A DNA stretch of 64,000 nt, from the NCBI RefSeq assembly GCF_000210295.1, contig NC_026734.1, forward strand, positions 248,001 through 312,000, read 5' to 3'. The stretch's first letter is position 1. Every line of letters starts with the position of its first letter. Source of the DNA: Trypanosoma brucei gambiense DAL972 (taxonomy: Eukaryota; Euglenozoa; Kinetoplastea; Trypanosomatida; Trypanosomatidae). A model generated the notes under the pieces. The model was not told the origin of the DNA. It ran no database searches and saw only the letters and a program-made list of their open reading frames with translations. A program made the position numbers and the translations under genes. Of the stretch, positions 22,240 through 34,200 are shown in pieces.

Positions 22240-23503
22240 ATTAGGTGTCACATTTGCGTACTCGTTTGTTTGTTGCGTCGAATATTACTACTATTATTAA
22301 TATAACTTTCGCTTATCGCTATTTGCTGTGCTGTTGTATCATTCGCGTGTATGTTGTCCTCTCAGGGTACCTTTCATTCGGTTCCCTCTCTCCACACACA
22401 CATTTCTTTCCATTCGTTCACACATGCGGACCCTTTATTATCCGATAACAAAAAAATGGGCGCAGCCTGATGCTAATCTTTAAGGAAAAAATCTTCAAAA
22501 CCGTTTAAAAGCAGGGGGAAAGAAAAGAGGGAGATATGCGGGAACATAAAATAGTGTTCTTGTTACTTCACAACCGACGCCTGTTTGCCGCTTAGGCGCT
22601 GAGACAATGAGAACAACAACAACAACAACAATATGGACAATGAGAAAAGAAGCGGATGGAAGGGTGAAATGAAACAAAACGGAAACAAAGGGTGCCGTAA
22701 GTTGAAGGGCGAAACGGTGCCGACCAGGGGCTGACGAAGGACGTGGGAACAAAAAAAATAAGGCAGTTATGACAACACATAGGAGAAGCAACAGCAACCC
22801 TCCTTTGTTTGTTTTATATTGGTACGAGTGGAAGTATACAGATAAGTAGACGCAACATACACTAGATACAATTTCTATCCTTTCCACTTCACCTTCCTTT
22901 GCCATTCAATACATTACAGGAACTGGTGAACAGGATTTCGCCCCTTCCCTTGTTTTCAACTCTGCTTGCCTGTTGTCCCTCGTATTCCGGAAACTTTTTT
23001 CTCGCACCACTTCGTTTTATTTTGTTTTTCGTATTTTTTTCTCTGAAAACTCTCCACTGCGTCACGCTATTAGCTCTGTTTTTCACGTACACACACGTAA
23101 CAGCCCCTTCTACTCTCCTTGTTGCTTTTTTTTTCATTTTATATGTCGATCTCTTACTTCGGTAACGGGAGGTCGCATCCTTTGTCGGTCACGGGCGTGC
23201 GGAACGATACAAACGAAAACAAAGAAAAAAGGCATAACCGCAACACGATTGCGCGTCCATCAACCCCTTGTACGGCGGTGGTGATCGTCAGCATTTGTGT
23301 GTGGTGGAATAGCTGTGAACAAAAAGGAAAAGGTAGTTGTGACTACGGCAGTGTAAACCACATCGTTAACCATTTCAATTTGTCACGTACGTTAGCCTCA
23401 GTTCCCCCCCCCCCCTAAGTCAGGATTTATTCCACACGCACCCTGAAAGGGAAAGGAGACCCCTCTTTCCTATACGTATCGCCCCCGAGTGAAAGTAACC
23501 TTT
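22240..23503. other. Intergenic region, no gene seen
   Basis: 1.26 kb with an AAC repeat at about 22613-22630, T-rich tracts around 23000-23140 and a 12-C run at about 23404-23415. Several open frames here are T-rich artefacts. Splice acceptors are possible (for example the AG at about 23170-23171 after a T-rich tract), but I cannot choose one. Confidence 0.6.
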
Positions 23504-26500
23504 ATGTTACCATCCTCTCAGGACCAACTACCGAGTGAGAAAACGAGTAGAACAACGGCGGATGCGGTGCGACGAGTGGCCGCTTATCCCATAGACTTCA
23601 ACACGGCGCAAAGCAACACCATAACACATCAACAACAACAGCAGCTTAAAAGCTGTGCCGGTATTGATTTGAACCTCCATCCGTTATGCCAACAGCATTT
23701 TTACACAGGAGAAATGATGCGCGGAGGGGAAGGGAGTAGAGGCGCTCTGATCCCCCACGGGAAGGGAACTTTACTGTGGGTGTTGTATGCTACAGCCCCA
23801 GATATTTCCTTCACGGATCCCTCAGGATCTGTGGGATTACCATACGAATTGCTGGTCCGTGAGTTCGGGGAGGTGAACACACTGCGTGATGCTGTGCTGC
23901 TTGCCCTTTGCGTGTACTCGGGTTCATTCAACTCTGGCAAGCAATGGGGCGGTGGTAGCCTCACCATCTACCCCCAGTGCGTGAAGTTAGACTGCTGTTG
24001 GGAGGATGGCAAACCTATGTTGAAAAGAAACTACTGTGTGCTGTATTACCCGGCCTCGTCACAGGCAGCGTCGTGCGGCGATAGTGCTGGGAGTAACTCC
24101 GGTAGGAGCGGTGGCAGTTCCGATTCTACTGCCAGTTTGGGGACACTACTGAGAAGCGGGCTGACACGCGCTGGGAAAGCGGCAACTGCATCGACGGCTA
24201 ATCATCAGTATATTGGTATGCTTACCATGACGACTGTTGCCGGGAAGGCACAATGCTCCCTCACAGCGGGGCTGGCTTGGTCGCAACACGTGCAGTTTAT
24301 GCCGGATGGTATAGGAGAGATGTGTTACCAGGGAGGCGTACGCTACTGTGGTGAGTGGAAGTCTGGCAGACAGCATGGTTTTGGCGTGGAATTTGACCCA
24401 AAAGGCTTTGGGAGTATGGTATACATTGGTAGATTTGAAAACAACCGTCGGTGTGGTACGGGTACCTTGTACAATTGCAAAGCAGGAGTGGTAGTTAGTG
24501 GTACGTGGAGTGAAGGAAAGTTGTGTAGTGCAGTAGATGTAGGACTACCAAGTTGGCCCTTCGTGCTTCGCAACGCCCAGTGGACGAACGTTGATGAATG
24601 GTCGTTCGAAAAGGCTTCCCTAGTGCACTCGGATACTTCACTGAATGGTACATGGGAACCTTTGTTCTCAGACTTTGATAGCGCACTCACGGACCCCGCA
24701 GATCTTGAAAAGGAAGAAATGTTGTTGCAGAAAGGTACCAACGGGGGTGGAGACTCAGATGCTGATGGTGGCGCCGACGAATGGGAACGGTCTAGTGTCA
24801 TCGTGCTGCTTCGATCTTTCCTGCAGCGAAAGGAACTCAAGGCGACTCTCATGCTCTTCCAGCGCTGCTTTTATTTCTTGTACAAACCGTGTGCGGGGGG
24901 AGCGCGGTGGCTTGATGCAGAGATGTTGACACCCCTGAGGAAGTCGAAACAGCAGCAGAATGATGGCGAGCCGGCAACAGTGGGGTCTTCTGGAGCCTCC
25001 CTTCCAGTGTTCGCAAAGCTCCGTGATCTTGGTCGGACTGACTGTGGAATTTCATTTTTCTCAGACCGTGGGCGCCACTGGTGCGCCCCGTCGTGGTGTA
25101 ACGAGATGGGTTTAGGTAGTGGAGGGGGGAATAGTACAGGTGGGGATGGTTACGTTGGTTATGGTTGCTTTCACACGGCAAGCACTGCAGAGGGTCTCGC
25201 GGCACGTCTGCCTCCTGAGGCACTCTTCAAATGGGCTGCTCGTGACCTTGCTTTCGTTGTGTCATCGGTTAGATTGCGTTTGCTGTCGTGTATTGCTTCA
25301 CATCCCGCAGCGGGTAGCCTGGTGGGGAGCAGGCACGTCCTCGCAGTTTGTTGGGATACAGTGTACTCTTTAGTGGCACCGGTCATGCATGATCTTGCGA
25401 GTGCCGTGGAAATAAAAGCGTACTTGGAAACTTCTATGGCATTAAAGCGATGCATAAACCTCTGTCCTTCAGGTTTTGTTTGCTCCACTCACTTGTCAGA
25501 AGCTAGCTCTGCAGCGGTGAGCAATGATGAAATCCAAGGAGTGATAAGGCGATGTGGTTTCGTCTTCTCCTCACCCTCCCGTCACTGGCGCCGTCGTGCA
25601 ACGGAAACAAATAACGGTAAACTTCTGCAGTTCGGACCGTATGTTAGTAACGAAATAGATTGTACTAGTGAGGAAGCTGTAACTTATGCGACACCATCTA
25701 CTCTGCTCGCCGCTTTCGCCACTCTCCGTTGCTATGCCGATCGTCTTTTCCCACGGAATGAACTTCTGCGAGAACGATGGATGAGTGGTAGCATTGCCAA
25801 CGCCTTCACGAAGGCCGCGGAAGTGCATCCGCAACTGGCGATGAGTCCTCCTGCCGTACTTCGCGTGCTGGCCACCCTCGCTACAGAGGTCAACCCAGCT
25901 TATCCCTTCGCCATGGAAGACGTACTCGGCATAGATGAGCAGCGGGGCGTGATGCTCAGTTCAACTCGCATCGATAGTGGCGACAGAGATGCGAGTATAA
26001 CGGATGTGATGTCATTACTTCTAGCTGCGCACGAAAGCGCTGTACGTTTGCGGCATGCTTACCCTAATATTCGTCATGTGGTGAGTTATGTGGTTTCCTC
26101 TGGATCAGGAACGCACAATGCACACAGATTCGATGCCGTTTACCCTCTTGATGAATTAGCTGTCCGTACCCGTTTTGTGCTTCTTGGGGTTGCCGCTGAA
26201 GTTGTCCAGCAGCAGCACATGTGGTTCGGGCGTTTGGTTAGTAGGGATAACGTCAGGAGTGGTAACGGGGAATGCAACAATAGTTACCTATACTGTTCTG
26301 ATGAGGATGTGGCTCATCCCCAAGTGATGAGTAATGATGCCTCCGGTGATGAGCTGGCCCAAATGAAGGAGCGCGCTGAGCGTGTTTTACGGCTGCCTGT
26401 GTGGGTGATGCAAGAGCAAATTAGTAAGCGGTGTGCAGATCAGCACACGCCAGTGGGAAAAGGTGAGAGAAAGCTGCAAACGCAAACTCCGTCAACGGAG

Positions 26501-27280
26501 GTATTGCGGTGGGTAATGAAGTGCGTTGGATCCATATTAGAACTACCGAATGTTTCCAAAGTACAGGGCCAGTCGACGCAGCAGGCGAAAGCATCAAGAC
26601 AGCGGTCGCTCGACTCTTCGGTAAGGGTAACACAAGACCTTTGGCAAGCGGACCCGGTTCTGGCTGTTAGCAGTGAGTGTAACGACGAAGATTGTGGTCG
26701 TAGGGAATCCCTAAGTGACAGTGGTCTGCTGGGTCAGTCGTTTAAGTGGAAGCATTTCCTTCCCAGTATTCCTCCTTTCACTGTTGCTGCTGCTGACGCC
26801 CGCAGGCACACCGTAGCTGTCGAACTCGCCGCAACACAGTTTATCACGGGAACGCAACCAGACGCGCTGCTAACAAGTGGTGAAATTCTCAATTTTGCAC
26901 TGATTCAAAAACTTTTGGCAGACGTAGGTGTTACTGCGAAACTCTGCATGCGCTTCTGTTACGACAACGAGGAGGACTCCCTCTTCAGTCCGCAGTTAGG
27001 TGCTACTCGTGGTAACGGTGAGGACTTAACTCTTTCGTTCAATTCGTTAAATGCTGCCGCCAACGAGGAGGAAAGCGACACTCCGGCCTCCGTGAGTTGC
27101 GTGGGGCGTGAAGCAGAATTTACACTTCATATGGGGTCGGACTTTATCGGATCGTTGTGTTGGGATGTTTTGGCGGATGCGTGGATGGCGGCTTTGACGT
27201 CCCTGCGTACTGAAACAATGGATGTCCAAAGGCTAGCAAAATTGACAGTTGTTCGTCAATCTGATACCGGAGATGTTTGA
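23504..27280 (+). CDS. MORN-repeat protein
   Basis: 1258 residues from the ATG at 23504. The frame is open a little further upstream, but that extension begins at GTG and is not a likely start. At about residues 265-340 there are three or four MORN-like repeats of the form Y-x-G-x-W-x-x-G-x-x-x-G-x-G: Y281-C-G-E-W285 followed by 'GRQHGFGVEF', then 'YIGRFENNRRCGTGTLY', then a weaker copy. MORN repeats often tether proteins to membranes or cytoskeleton. The long remainder (residues 400-1258) is Leu/Ala/Val-rich and looks globular and helical, with no family I can name. A MORN plus C-terminal helical domain plan recalls ALS2-like VPS9 exchange factors, but I do not see a clear VPS9 signature. 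No signal peptide or membrane span. Confidence 0.8.
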   Translation: MLPSSQDQLPSEKTSRTTADAVRRVAAYPIDFNTAQSNTITHQQQQQLKSCAGIDLNLHPLCQQHFYTGEMMRGGEGSRGALIPHGKGTLLWVLYATAPDISFTDPSGSVGLPYELLVREFGEVNTLRDAVLLALCVYSGSFNSGKQWGGGSLTIYPQCVKLDCCWEDGKPMLKRNYCVLYYPASSQAASCGDSAGSNSGRSGGSSDSTASLGTLLRSGLTRAGKAATASTANHQYIGMLTMTTVAGKAQCSLTAGLAWSQHVQFMPDGIGEMCYQGGVRYCGEWKSGRQHGFGVEFDPKGFGSMVYIGRFENNRRCGTGTLYNCKAGVVVSGTWSEGKLCSAVDVGLPSWPFVLRNAQWTNVDEWSFEKASLVHSDTSLNGTWEPLFSDFDSALTDPADLEKEEMLLQKGTNGGGDSDADGGADEWERSSVIVLLRSFLQRKELKATLMLFQRCFYFLYKPCAGGARWLDAEMLTPLRKSKQQQNDGEPATVGSSGASLPVFAKLRDLGRTDCGISFFSDRGRHWCAPSWCNEMGLGSGGGNSTGGDGYVGYGCFHTASTAEGLAARLPPEALFKWAARDLAFVVSSVRLRLLSCIASHPAAGSLVGSRHVLAVCWDTVYSLVAPVMHDLASAVEIKAYLETSMALKRCINLCPSGFVCSTHLSEASSAAVSNDEIQGVIRRCGFVFSSPSRHWRRRATETNNGKLLQFGPYVSNEIDCTSEEAVTYATPSTLLAAFATLRCYADRLFPRNELLRERWMSGSIANAFTKAAEVHPQLAMSPPAVLRVLATLATEVNPAYPFAMEDVLGIDEQRGVMLSSTRIDSGDRDASITDVMSLLLAAHESAVRLRHAYPNIRHVVSYVVSSGSGTHNAHRFDAVYPLDELAVRTRFVLLGVAAEVVQQQHMWFGRLVSRDNVRSGNGECNNSYLYCSDEDVAHPQVMSNDASGDELAQMKERAERVLRLPVWVMQEQISKRCADQHTPVGKGERKLQTQTPSTEVLRWVMKCVGSILELPNVSKVQGQSTQQAKASRQRSLDSSVRVTQDLWQADPVLAVSSECNDEDCGRRESLSDSGLLGQSFKWKHFLPSIPPFTVAAADARRHTVAVELAATQFITGTQPDALLTSGEILNFALIQKLLADVGVTAKLCMRFCYDNEEDSLFSPQLGATRGNGEDLTLSFNSLNAAANEEESDTPASVSCVGREAEFTLHMGSDFIGSLCWDVLADAWMAALTSLRTETMDVQRLAKLTVVRQSDTGDV

Positions 27281-27897
27281 TGTCAGGTGCTGCAGTTTGC
27301 TGATGAGCGGAGCTCTACGACTTCATTAATATGTCATCTCTTCTTTTTTATTGTTGGTGTGTTTCTTTTTTTTTTTTCGGTGGAACTACCGATGGCCCTA
27401 GTTGGCGATGCAGTCCCCACCAACACCACAACGGTGTTATGTACGAATATATCAATATGTGTGTTCGTATATGCATATATACTTGCTTTACGTCTAGCGA
27501 CTGGAGGAAGAAGTTAGCTGCCTCTCGTGTTACGCAGGGAAAGCTAATGCTTGACGTGAAAAAAAAAAGGGAAAAGAAAGGAGCGGAAAAAAGTGTATGA
27601 ATTAAATGAGAAAGACATGGCTCCACGTAAGTGGCCTCTTTCGTGCTGTGTCAGTACTACTACACATCTTACTGTGTGTGTGTGTGTGTGTGCGTGCATC
27701 TGTGCTAGTCCTGTTTCATGCAGCAGAAGGTTAATGGTGTTTCGATTTACGTGTAAATTAACAATTTTTACCGTCTTTTCTCTCCTCCCTCTTCTCTCGA
27801 AGCTGCTGGTCGTCCTTACATTTGACCACAACTACAAAAATACATTCAAGAAAATTTCCCTTACTCTGTTCCCAGTAAGAAAGGAGGGAAAAAGGCG
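27281..27897. promoter_or_regulatory. Intergenic region with strong trans-splice acceptor
   Basis: 617 bp. A clear C/T tract at about 27768-27799 is followed by AG at 27801-27802, giving a 5' UTR of about 95 nt for the gene at 27898. A GT repeat lies at about 27672-27690. No gene is seen. Confidence 0.55.
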
Positions 27898-29223
27898 ATG
27901 AAGGGATGTACGCTCCAGAATAACTTCAATCATACAGCACCATTTTGCGGTGAATGGAACAGCACGATACTGAGTGGCTCACTGCCACCCAACAGTGGCG
28001 GCAGTAGCTGCGTTATTAACCTCATAAAGGACGAAGTTCACACTGTTAACGGTAACACACCGCGTGGTATCACCATCACCAGTGACACCACAAAAGATGG
28101 CGTTTTTTGTACGATGGATGCCAACGGCTGTCCATTTGCAGTTGATCGGGAAATAGAGAGAGGTGTAAATAGAATGAAGGCAATCACGAAACACGGAACA
28201 TGCCACATGGCGTATGCAACCAGCGGCGGTCGGACGTGTGACGACTCATACGACCGCAGCACACGGAATTATCACGATGAGGAAGATGAGGAATGGTACG
28301 AAGAGGATGAAGAGGAAGGGGAAGACTCACCTCGCATTCACATCATCGATGAGCACCGTGACGGGCGGCTGTTAGGTAATATATTATGTGGCATGTCTAG
28401 AGCGGGGGAGCGGATATCACAAGGGTTAGATATGTTATCGCCACTAGAAAAACGAAAATCCGGTGGGTGCGCGGCTATAGAATCCGTAGACTATAATAAT
28501 ACGCGGAGACGCGGCGGTGGTGGTGCAGAAACCCAGAAGGGGTTGTTTCAGAACTATTACAGTACGGGAAGGGGAAGGTGGGCAAGTAGAAACCATTGCC
28601 GCACCAACGGTTGGGATGAGTCCGTTTCCGTGGAGTCTTGTTTCTCCCACACATATAACCAGCAGTGGAGGGGCCGCGAGCCGGACTATGCCATGAGGGA
28701 AGCCCATGCGGCTCTGGACGGTCGTTCGTTTTGTGAGGGCACTTATCTATCAAGTACAAAACTATCGGAAAGAAAAAAAAGAGTTGCCTTATCAGGGTCC
28801 CGTGTTTGCCGGGATGCTGGAAAGGTAATTGTGCAAGACAACTGCCCATATGACCACAAAAAACGGCACAAGGGAAGACGCCAGTGTCAGTCGCCTTTCG
28901 GTGAAGAGAAAATAAGGGCGAATGATCCCTTTGATTCACCTAAAAATGCGATCACCCACATAAAGAAGGCAGGAAGTGCTGGTAGTGATGACAACGACAG
29001 CTGCAACCCGCATAGCAAAAGCCCGGGTTTAACTGGAAGTGGAAGCAGGTGCAGCCAAAAGGAAACAGCGGGAAGGAGCGCAGAGCAGAGGAATGGAAGT
29101 GGTAAGGCGGCCTCACCCAAAACAAGTCCACATAAAGACGAACTGAAGGAGAAGGAAAGTACTGTCGTCAAGAAGGAAAAAGTCTCGTGTGGTTGTTTCG
29201 GTGGATCGCGTGAAAAGCGTTAG
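27898..29223 (+). CDS. Kinetoplastid hypothetical protein with acidic patch
   Basis: 441 residues, not recognised. It is hydrophilic throughout, with no signal peptide or membrane span. An acidic block at about residues 125-145 (Asp/Glu with Tyr and Trp) precedes a short, more ordered stretch ('IHIIDEHRDGRLLGNILCGM', about 148-168). The second half is basic and rich in Arg, Lys, Ser, Gly and Cys, and ends in a Lys/Glu-rich segment and 'SCGCFGGSREKR'. The paired Cys near the C-terminus could be lipid-modified or bind metal, but nothing shows this directly. It lies in the same directional cluster as its neighbours. The function is unknown. Confidence 0.7.
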   Translation: MKGCTLQNNFNHTAPFCGEWNSTILSGSLPPNSGGSSCVINLIKDEVHTVNGNTPRGITITSDTTKDGVFCTMDANGCPFAVDREIERGVNRMKAITKHGTCHMAYATSGGRTCDDSYDRSTRNYHDEEDEEWYEEDEEEGEDSPRIHIIDEHRDGRLLGNILCGMSRAGERISQGLDMLSPLEKRKSGGCAAIESVDYNNTRRRGGGGAETQKGLFQNYYSTGRGRWASRNHCRTNGWDESVSVESCFSHTYNQQWRGREPDYAMREAHAALDGRSFCEGTYLSSTKLSERKKRVALSGSRVCRDAGKVIVQDNCPYDHKKRHKGRRQCQSPFGEEKIRANDPFDSPKNAITHIKKAGSAGSDDNDSCNPHSKSPGLTGSGSRCSQKETAGRSAEQRNGSGKAASPKTSPHKDELKEKESTVVKKEKVSCGCFGGSREKR

Positions 29224-30601
29224 ATATGAGTCGAACTCGCCTTTGGCTCACATACGTCATTGTTCAAACACACAAGTTTTACGAACTCATGGGGCAGGGA
29301 GGGGGACGGTACCGGTAGCGGTGCCTCCCCTATATACAACATTGTGATACGCGTATGCAGCTACGAAATATTGTGGGTAAGAGCATATAAGCAGGTGTAT
29401 ATGTGTATGTATTTTGTAGGGTTATAGATTTTTTTCTCGTATATTGTTTTGGGTAACTATGACGGACATAGGGGGGGGGTTTACATTATCAGGGAATCGA
29501 ATGGAAGCAATACCATTCTCCGCCGTAGTGTCCACTAGCGTTTCCCAATTTCCCTGACAGCGTTAGCGAAGCTGGCCTCAAATAGAAAAAAACGGTATTA
29601 AACCGTAAGCAAGTTGGTGTATACATGTACACTCCTCTACATGAATATAAGTGATCATATGGTAAGGATCGTTTCACTACAGCCACTCCTTTTCTTTGCT
29701 ACCGTCACTATCATTAACATTGTTGTGAAAAAAAAAACTCTAGAGAAGAGCATGGGAGAAAGTATTCACCGATTGTTTTTTGTTTTATTTATTTCTGTGT
29801 CGGCTTCATCGTCTCAAAATATTCATATGCGAAGTTATTGGTAGTAGTTTTGTTGCGGAAGCACCACAAACGAATGGCGTGCACACCTCAGATTATTAAT
29901 AAAAGAGTTAAATCATCCCTTCTAGACACTTTTTTGTGTCTTCTACTTTCCTTGCAACCTACTTACTTCCTTTCTTTTTTTTTTTTTTTGTCGTGCACAC
30001 GCACAGAAGAACACATGCACTTGTGGGATTTCCTGCTCTTTTCTCATTCTTTCACTCTTCATTCCCTGAAAGCTTACTGGCTTCTAAATGTGGTTGCCAA
30101 GTAGGGAAATAGCACTGGAAAGGACAAGGGAAAGTGTGGTGGGAAGGAAAGGGAAGTGAAGTGAAGTGATGAAGTTGGACCCAAAAGATGTCTCATTCCT
30201 TCTTTAAATATATCCCCTCTGTTTTCACCTCCTCCTTCGGGAGTTGATTTATCACTATTTTACCTCCTTGCGTGGATGAGCGCATGCTTTTGTGCTTCAT
30301 TGTTAACTTCTTATGACCGTGCGCTATTGTGTGCGCATTCAAGTGAGAGGCGCCTTAACGGCTATCATTTACATCCATACATCCGTCACGTGCTTCGTGT
30401 TGTATGTGCCCGCGTTCTTGTGGTGATGTAATTCCTTTTTTGTTTTTTTTTTCCTTCGCCTCCCTCTCCCACTTGCCTCGCATATAAAATTGTCACTTTC
30501 TTTTGCCCTCCTCCTCGTTACTGAAATTTCTCCACCTGTTTCACACTACCATTTTCGCTCCCGCTCCCCTTCTCGACATTTCTTTATAGGCTCTGTGGGT
30601 A

Positions 30602-30640
<39 letters not shown>

Positions 30641-31272
30641 TGCACACAGAACAATATTCGGGAGGATTAGCAACGAAAGAAGAAAGGGAGGTGTAAAGGC
30701 ACAAAAAGTGGCAAAATATCATCCCGACGGGAGTGCCAGAAAGTTTTACGAACGAGGACGTGAATTCCTTTCGAGGAAAAGACAAGGAAAGAAGACTGAT
30801 ACGCAGTGAAGTGAAGAAGTGAAAGCAAGTGATTGCACAACCAAACAAACCAAAAGGAAGTTCGTACGCAAGAAGTCACGGAAGCGGAAAAAGTGGAGGA
30901 GTACAGCACGGAGAAAGAAAGGAAGAAGAGGATAGGCACCTTGTGGTGTTGGCCCCGCTCAACGGTGTTCCGCGGGTAGTTATACGTTTCGAGGAGGAAA
31001 GCAGCTTTGTGCTCCTCCTCTGAAAACCACACACCATCTCATACACATACACACATAAAGCAGTGTACGCTTTTCTTAACATATACCACACGAGGCGAGA
31101 GTGTAGTAGCCGGTACCCAGCACGGCATTAGGCGCGGGAAGGAAAAGCAAAGGGGAGAGAAAGTATATTTATTTATATAGTTGTACGGAAAGAAGAGAAA
31201 AGTTGCAAGGTGTTCAGCGGATTACACGAATTTGTAATCTCCCTGCCTCGCAGCGGTAGGTAGGGGGTTTCA
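29224..31272. other. Intergenic region before the TOR-family gene
   Basis: About 2 kb without a credible gene. It includes a 10-G run near 29471-29480, T-rich DNA at 29960-30490, (TA)n at 30604-30636 and a purine-rich stretch at about 30660-31020. A short pyrimidine tract ending in AG at 31252-31253 would give a 19-nt leader for the kinase; alternative acceptors lie further upstream. Confidence 0.6.
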
Positions 31273-34200
31273 ATGCCGCGTTACACCGCCATGCGACGTC
31301 TCGGTCCAGTGGGCCATAGCGGTGGAATAAGTTCAAACGGTGTCACCACTGTTGGTGCCGTCACCGCGAGTAATGTCGGTAACGGCGTTGTCAACATCGG
31401 CGGAGATGGATCTCAGGGCGTTGCAATGGGCCCCGGTGCAACGGATGTGGCTTCGGCTCGCCCGCTTCTTATTGTACCAAACACAACCTCCGCTGCTGGA
31501 GGCTCCGCAGACGTTAGTGACGAGGAGGTTGATCAGTTATTAAGGGAGCTTGAACGCTCTGTCGATAGTCCACAGGCAGCTGCGGTTATGCGTGACGCTG
31601 TGTGGGCTATTGAGCGACGTGCATTTTCTAGTTGTGACCCCCATAGTCGTGATTATTTCCTCGAGAGTCGTGTTCGGATTATCCTGATGAGCCTGTCGAC
31701 GACAAGTGACGTAAAGCAGCTTCTGCTGGCCGTGGACTTCATTGAGGCCCTACTCGCTGTACCGTACACCAACCTGCAACACCGATTCACAAGGCTATGT
31801 AGGAGTCTAATGAACATACTGCGCTGTGGTATTGAGGAACCGGCAAGGGAAGCGCAGCGTGTTTTAAAGCGCATGCTGGTGACTGATTCGCAGTTCGGTG
31901 CTTATCACACCCCGTTGAGATCATTCATTACAAAGGAACTCCGCGACAACTGCAAGGTGGCGCTCATGCGGTTATATGGTAGAGCACAGCAAGCCAACGT
32001 GTCCTTCACGCCTGATTTTCTCTCTACCATGCTAGCAGCGGAGGCAACGGCAGAGATCAGTCCACGGTTCATCACGGGGACGCTTCGGCAGCAGGTTCTG
32101 GAACTGGCAAGTATGCTAGCAGGTTTCTCTGATCTGTTGCTCCGTCGTGCCGCCTATCGGTGTATGGTGGTATTGTTCAAAAACACAAGCGCAATGCGAC
32201 GCAAGGAGGTAGTGCTTGAGAACCGCCGAATAATAAACGAGGCGATCCGTTCGCTTAATTTGAGCCACAATAGTGAGTCGAGCATCATCTCCACACTTGA
32301 GACGCTTCGCGCCCTCCTTAGCAGCAGAGGGGTGCACTGCATGGACAAGCAAGTGAATACGCTTCCTCAATTATGTGTACTTGTCACTGAGCAACACAGA
32401 ATTTCGAAGACAACAGCAGTGCGCAACGCAGTTTGTGACCTCGTACCTGTTATTGCTGAAACCGACATCAGCTCTGCTGCTCGGCGTACAACATATTGCG
32501 CCATTATCATGGAGCCCGTAAAAAACGTCCGCGACGATTCTAACAAAGACCTGGAGCTGCGAAATCTAGCGATATTCATACAAAATGTAGGTTACGAGGT
32601 GTTGGACTCAACTAACAGGGTAAACTTAGACTCCATTATCCAGCGCTACATTACGCGACGTGGGACAGAGGAGGAGTGTTGGCACATTCTTGCGGCCATC
32701 TGCAGCTCACGGGCGAGACCGGAGACGCAGCGTACTCACATGTGTAGCAAAACAAGTTATATAGCCATGTCCTCCTCCTCCGCAATGCAGAAGGGCTGCG
32801 AAACGATCCAGGGGCACCAAAGTGGGGGCGAGATTAGCTTATCCGCGCAAGAACTTCGTTCGGCCAGCGCTGAGGCCCATTCAGTTTGCCAGTTGGTGGG
32901 CGGAGAATCCCAAAACAGTTGTAATAGTCACGAGCTCATGCAACCTGTTGAGGCTCTTGTTCGGCGGTGTCTTCCCCACATGGTCCACGCCGTTCTTTCT
33001 GATGAATTTGTGCGTTACATCACCATCATACAAGATCACCTTCCGTCGTTGAGCTCGGACCTGCAGACGTATCTCGACCAACTAGTAAATCGTACGCTGA
33101 GGAACGATAAGCGTAAATATTGTGGCGGTGAAGTGGAGGACGGCGCTCTCGTCGCTCAGGTATTTGCTGGGGACCGCCTATCGACGGAACTGGGGAACTC
33201 TCAGCCACAGGAAGACATCATACAGTCATCCACATTAGCCTATGTCACCGCGATGGGGCGTTTAGCGCAATACTTACTACCTACCACCCTACCTGAAGGA
33301 GGTGCCATAAACTGGCAGCAGAGTCAAGGAGCAACAAGTACGACTGCCACTGATGGCAATGGTCAAGGTTATAGCTTAGGATCAGTGGAAACCTTTTGCA
33401 AAAGTGTGGTGGCTGGGCAACCACAATTGGTATCGCCTGAAAGTACACTTAGTAGTGCCGCAGGAGCCACAACAGCCGAGGTTTGCAGTGGGGCAGCACC
33501 CGACTCTGTGGGTGCCTCAGAGCTCAAAATAGCGCTGGAGGTCTTTTCAAAGCGACAGATAACATCGAGCGATCAGCTAAGGGAAGTGAGTGACATTATC
33601 ATTCAATACCAGCGACATCCGGACAAGCGGGTACGGCAGCAATGTTGTACAACCGTTATCGAGGCACTCAAGTGCTGGGCACGGTACTCACAAAGCGACC
33701 GAACATCAGCTTATTCAAGCCTGGTGCCGGATCTACTAGAAGTGTACTTGAAAAATGTCGCCATGGAGTTGGATCCGAAGGTGCGGCTTGTGGAAGTGAC
33801 ACTGCTAGCCGACGCTGTGGAGTTGCGAATGTTTCTTAGGGAAAAACGCATTATCGATACATTGATAAGTTTTCTGCACGATATATCGCATGTGCGTGAA
33901 AAGACCATGGAGCTGCTGGTGACGCTCGCGCAAGACAACCACACCGGTCCTTCGGTGGAGACAGTGCAGTATAGTCTACTCATTGTGGTGGAGTCTTCCG
34001 TGGCGGCGTTAGAGTACTCGAGCGATCCCCGCATTCTCATTCGACACATGTCAGACCTGCAAACGGTGGCTAAATTCAGTCTTAGGCCGCTAATGGGGCA
34101 TCTGGATCGTACGTTTGTCGCCTGTCGCCGGCGCCTTGTGGAAGAGGTAGTACCTGACACCATTGCGTTGTCTACGCTCAAAACGTTGCGAACTATACTG

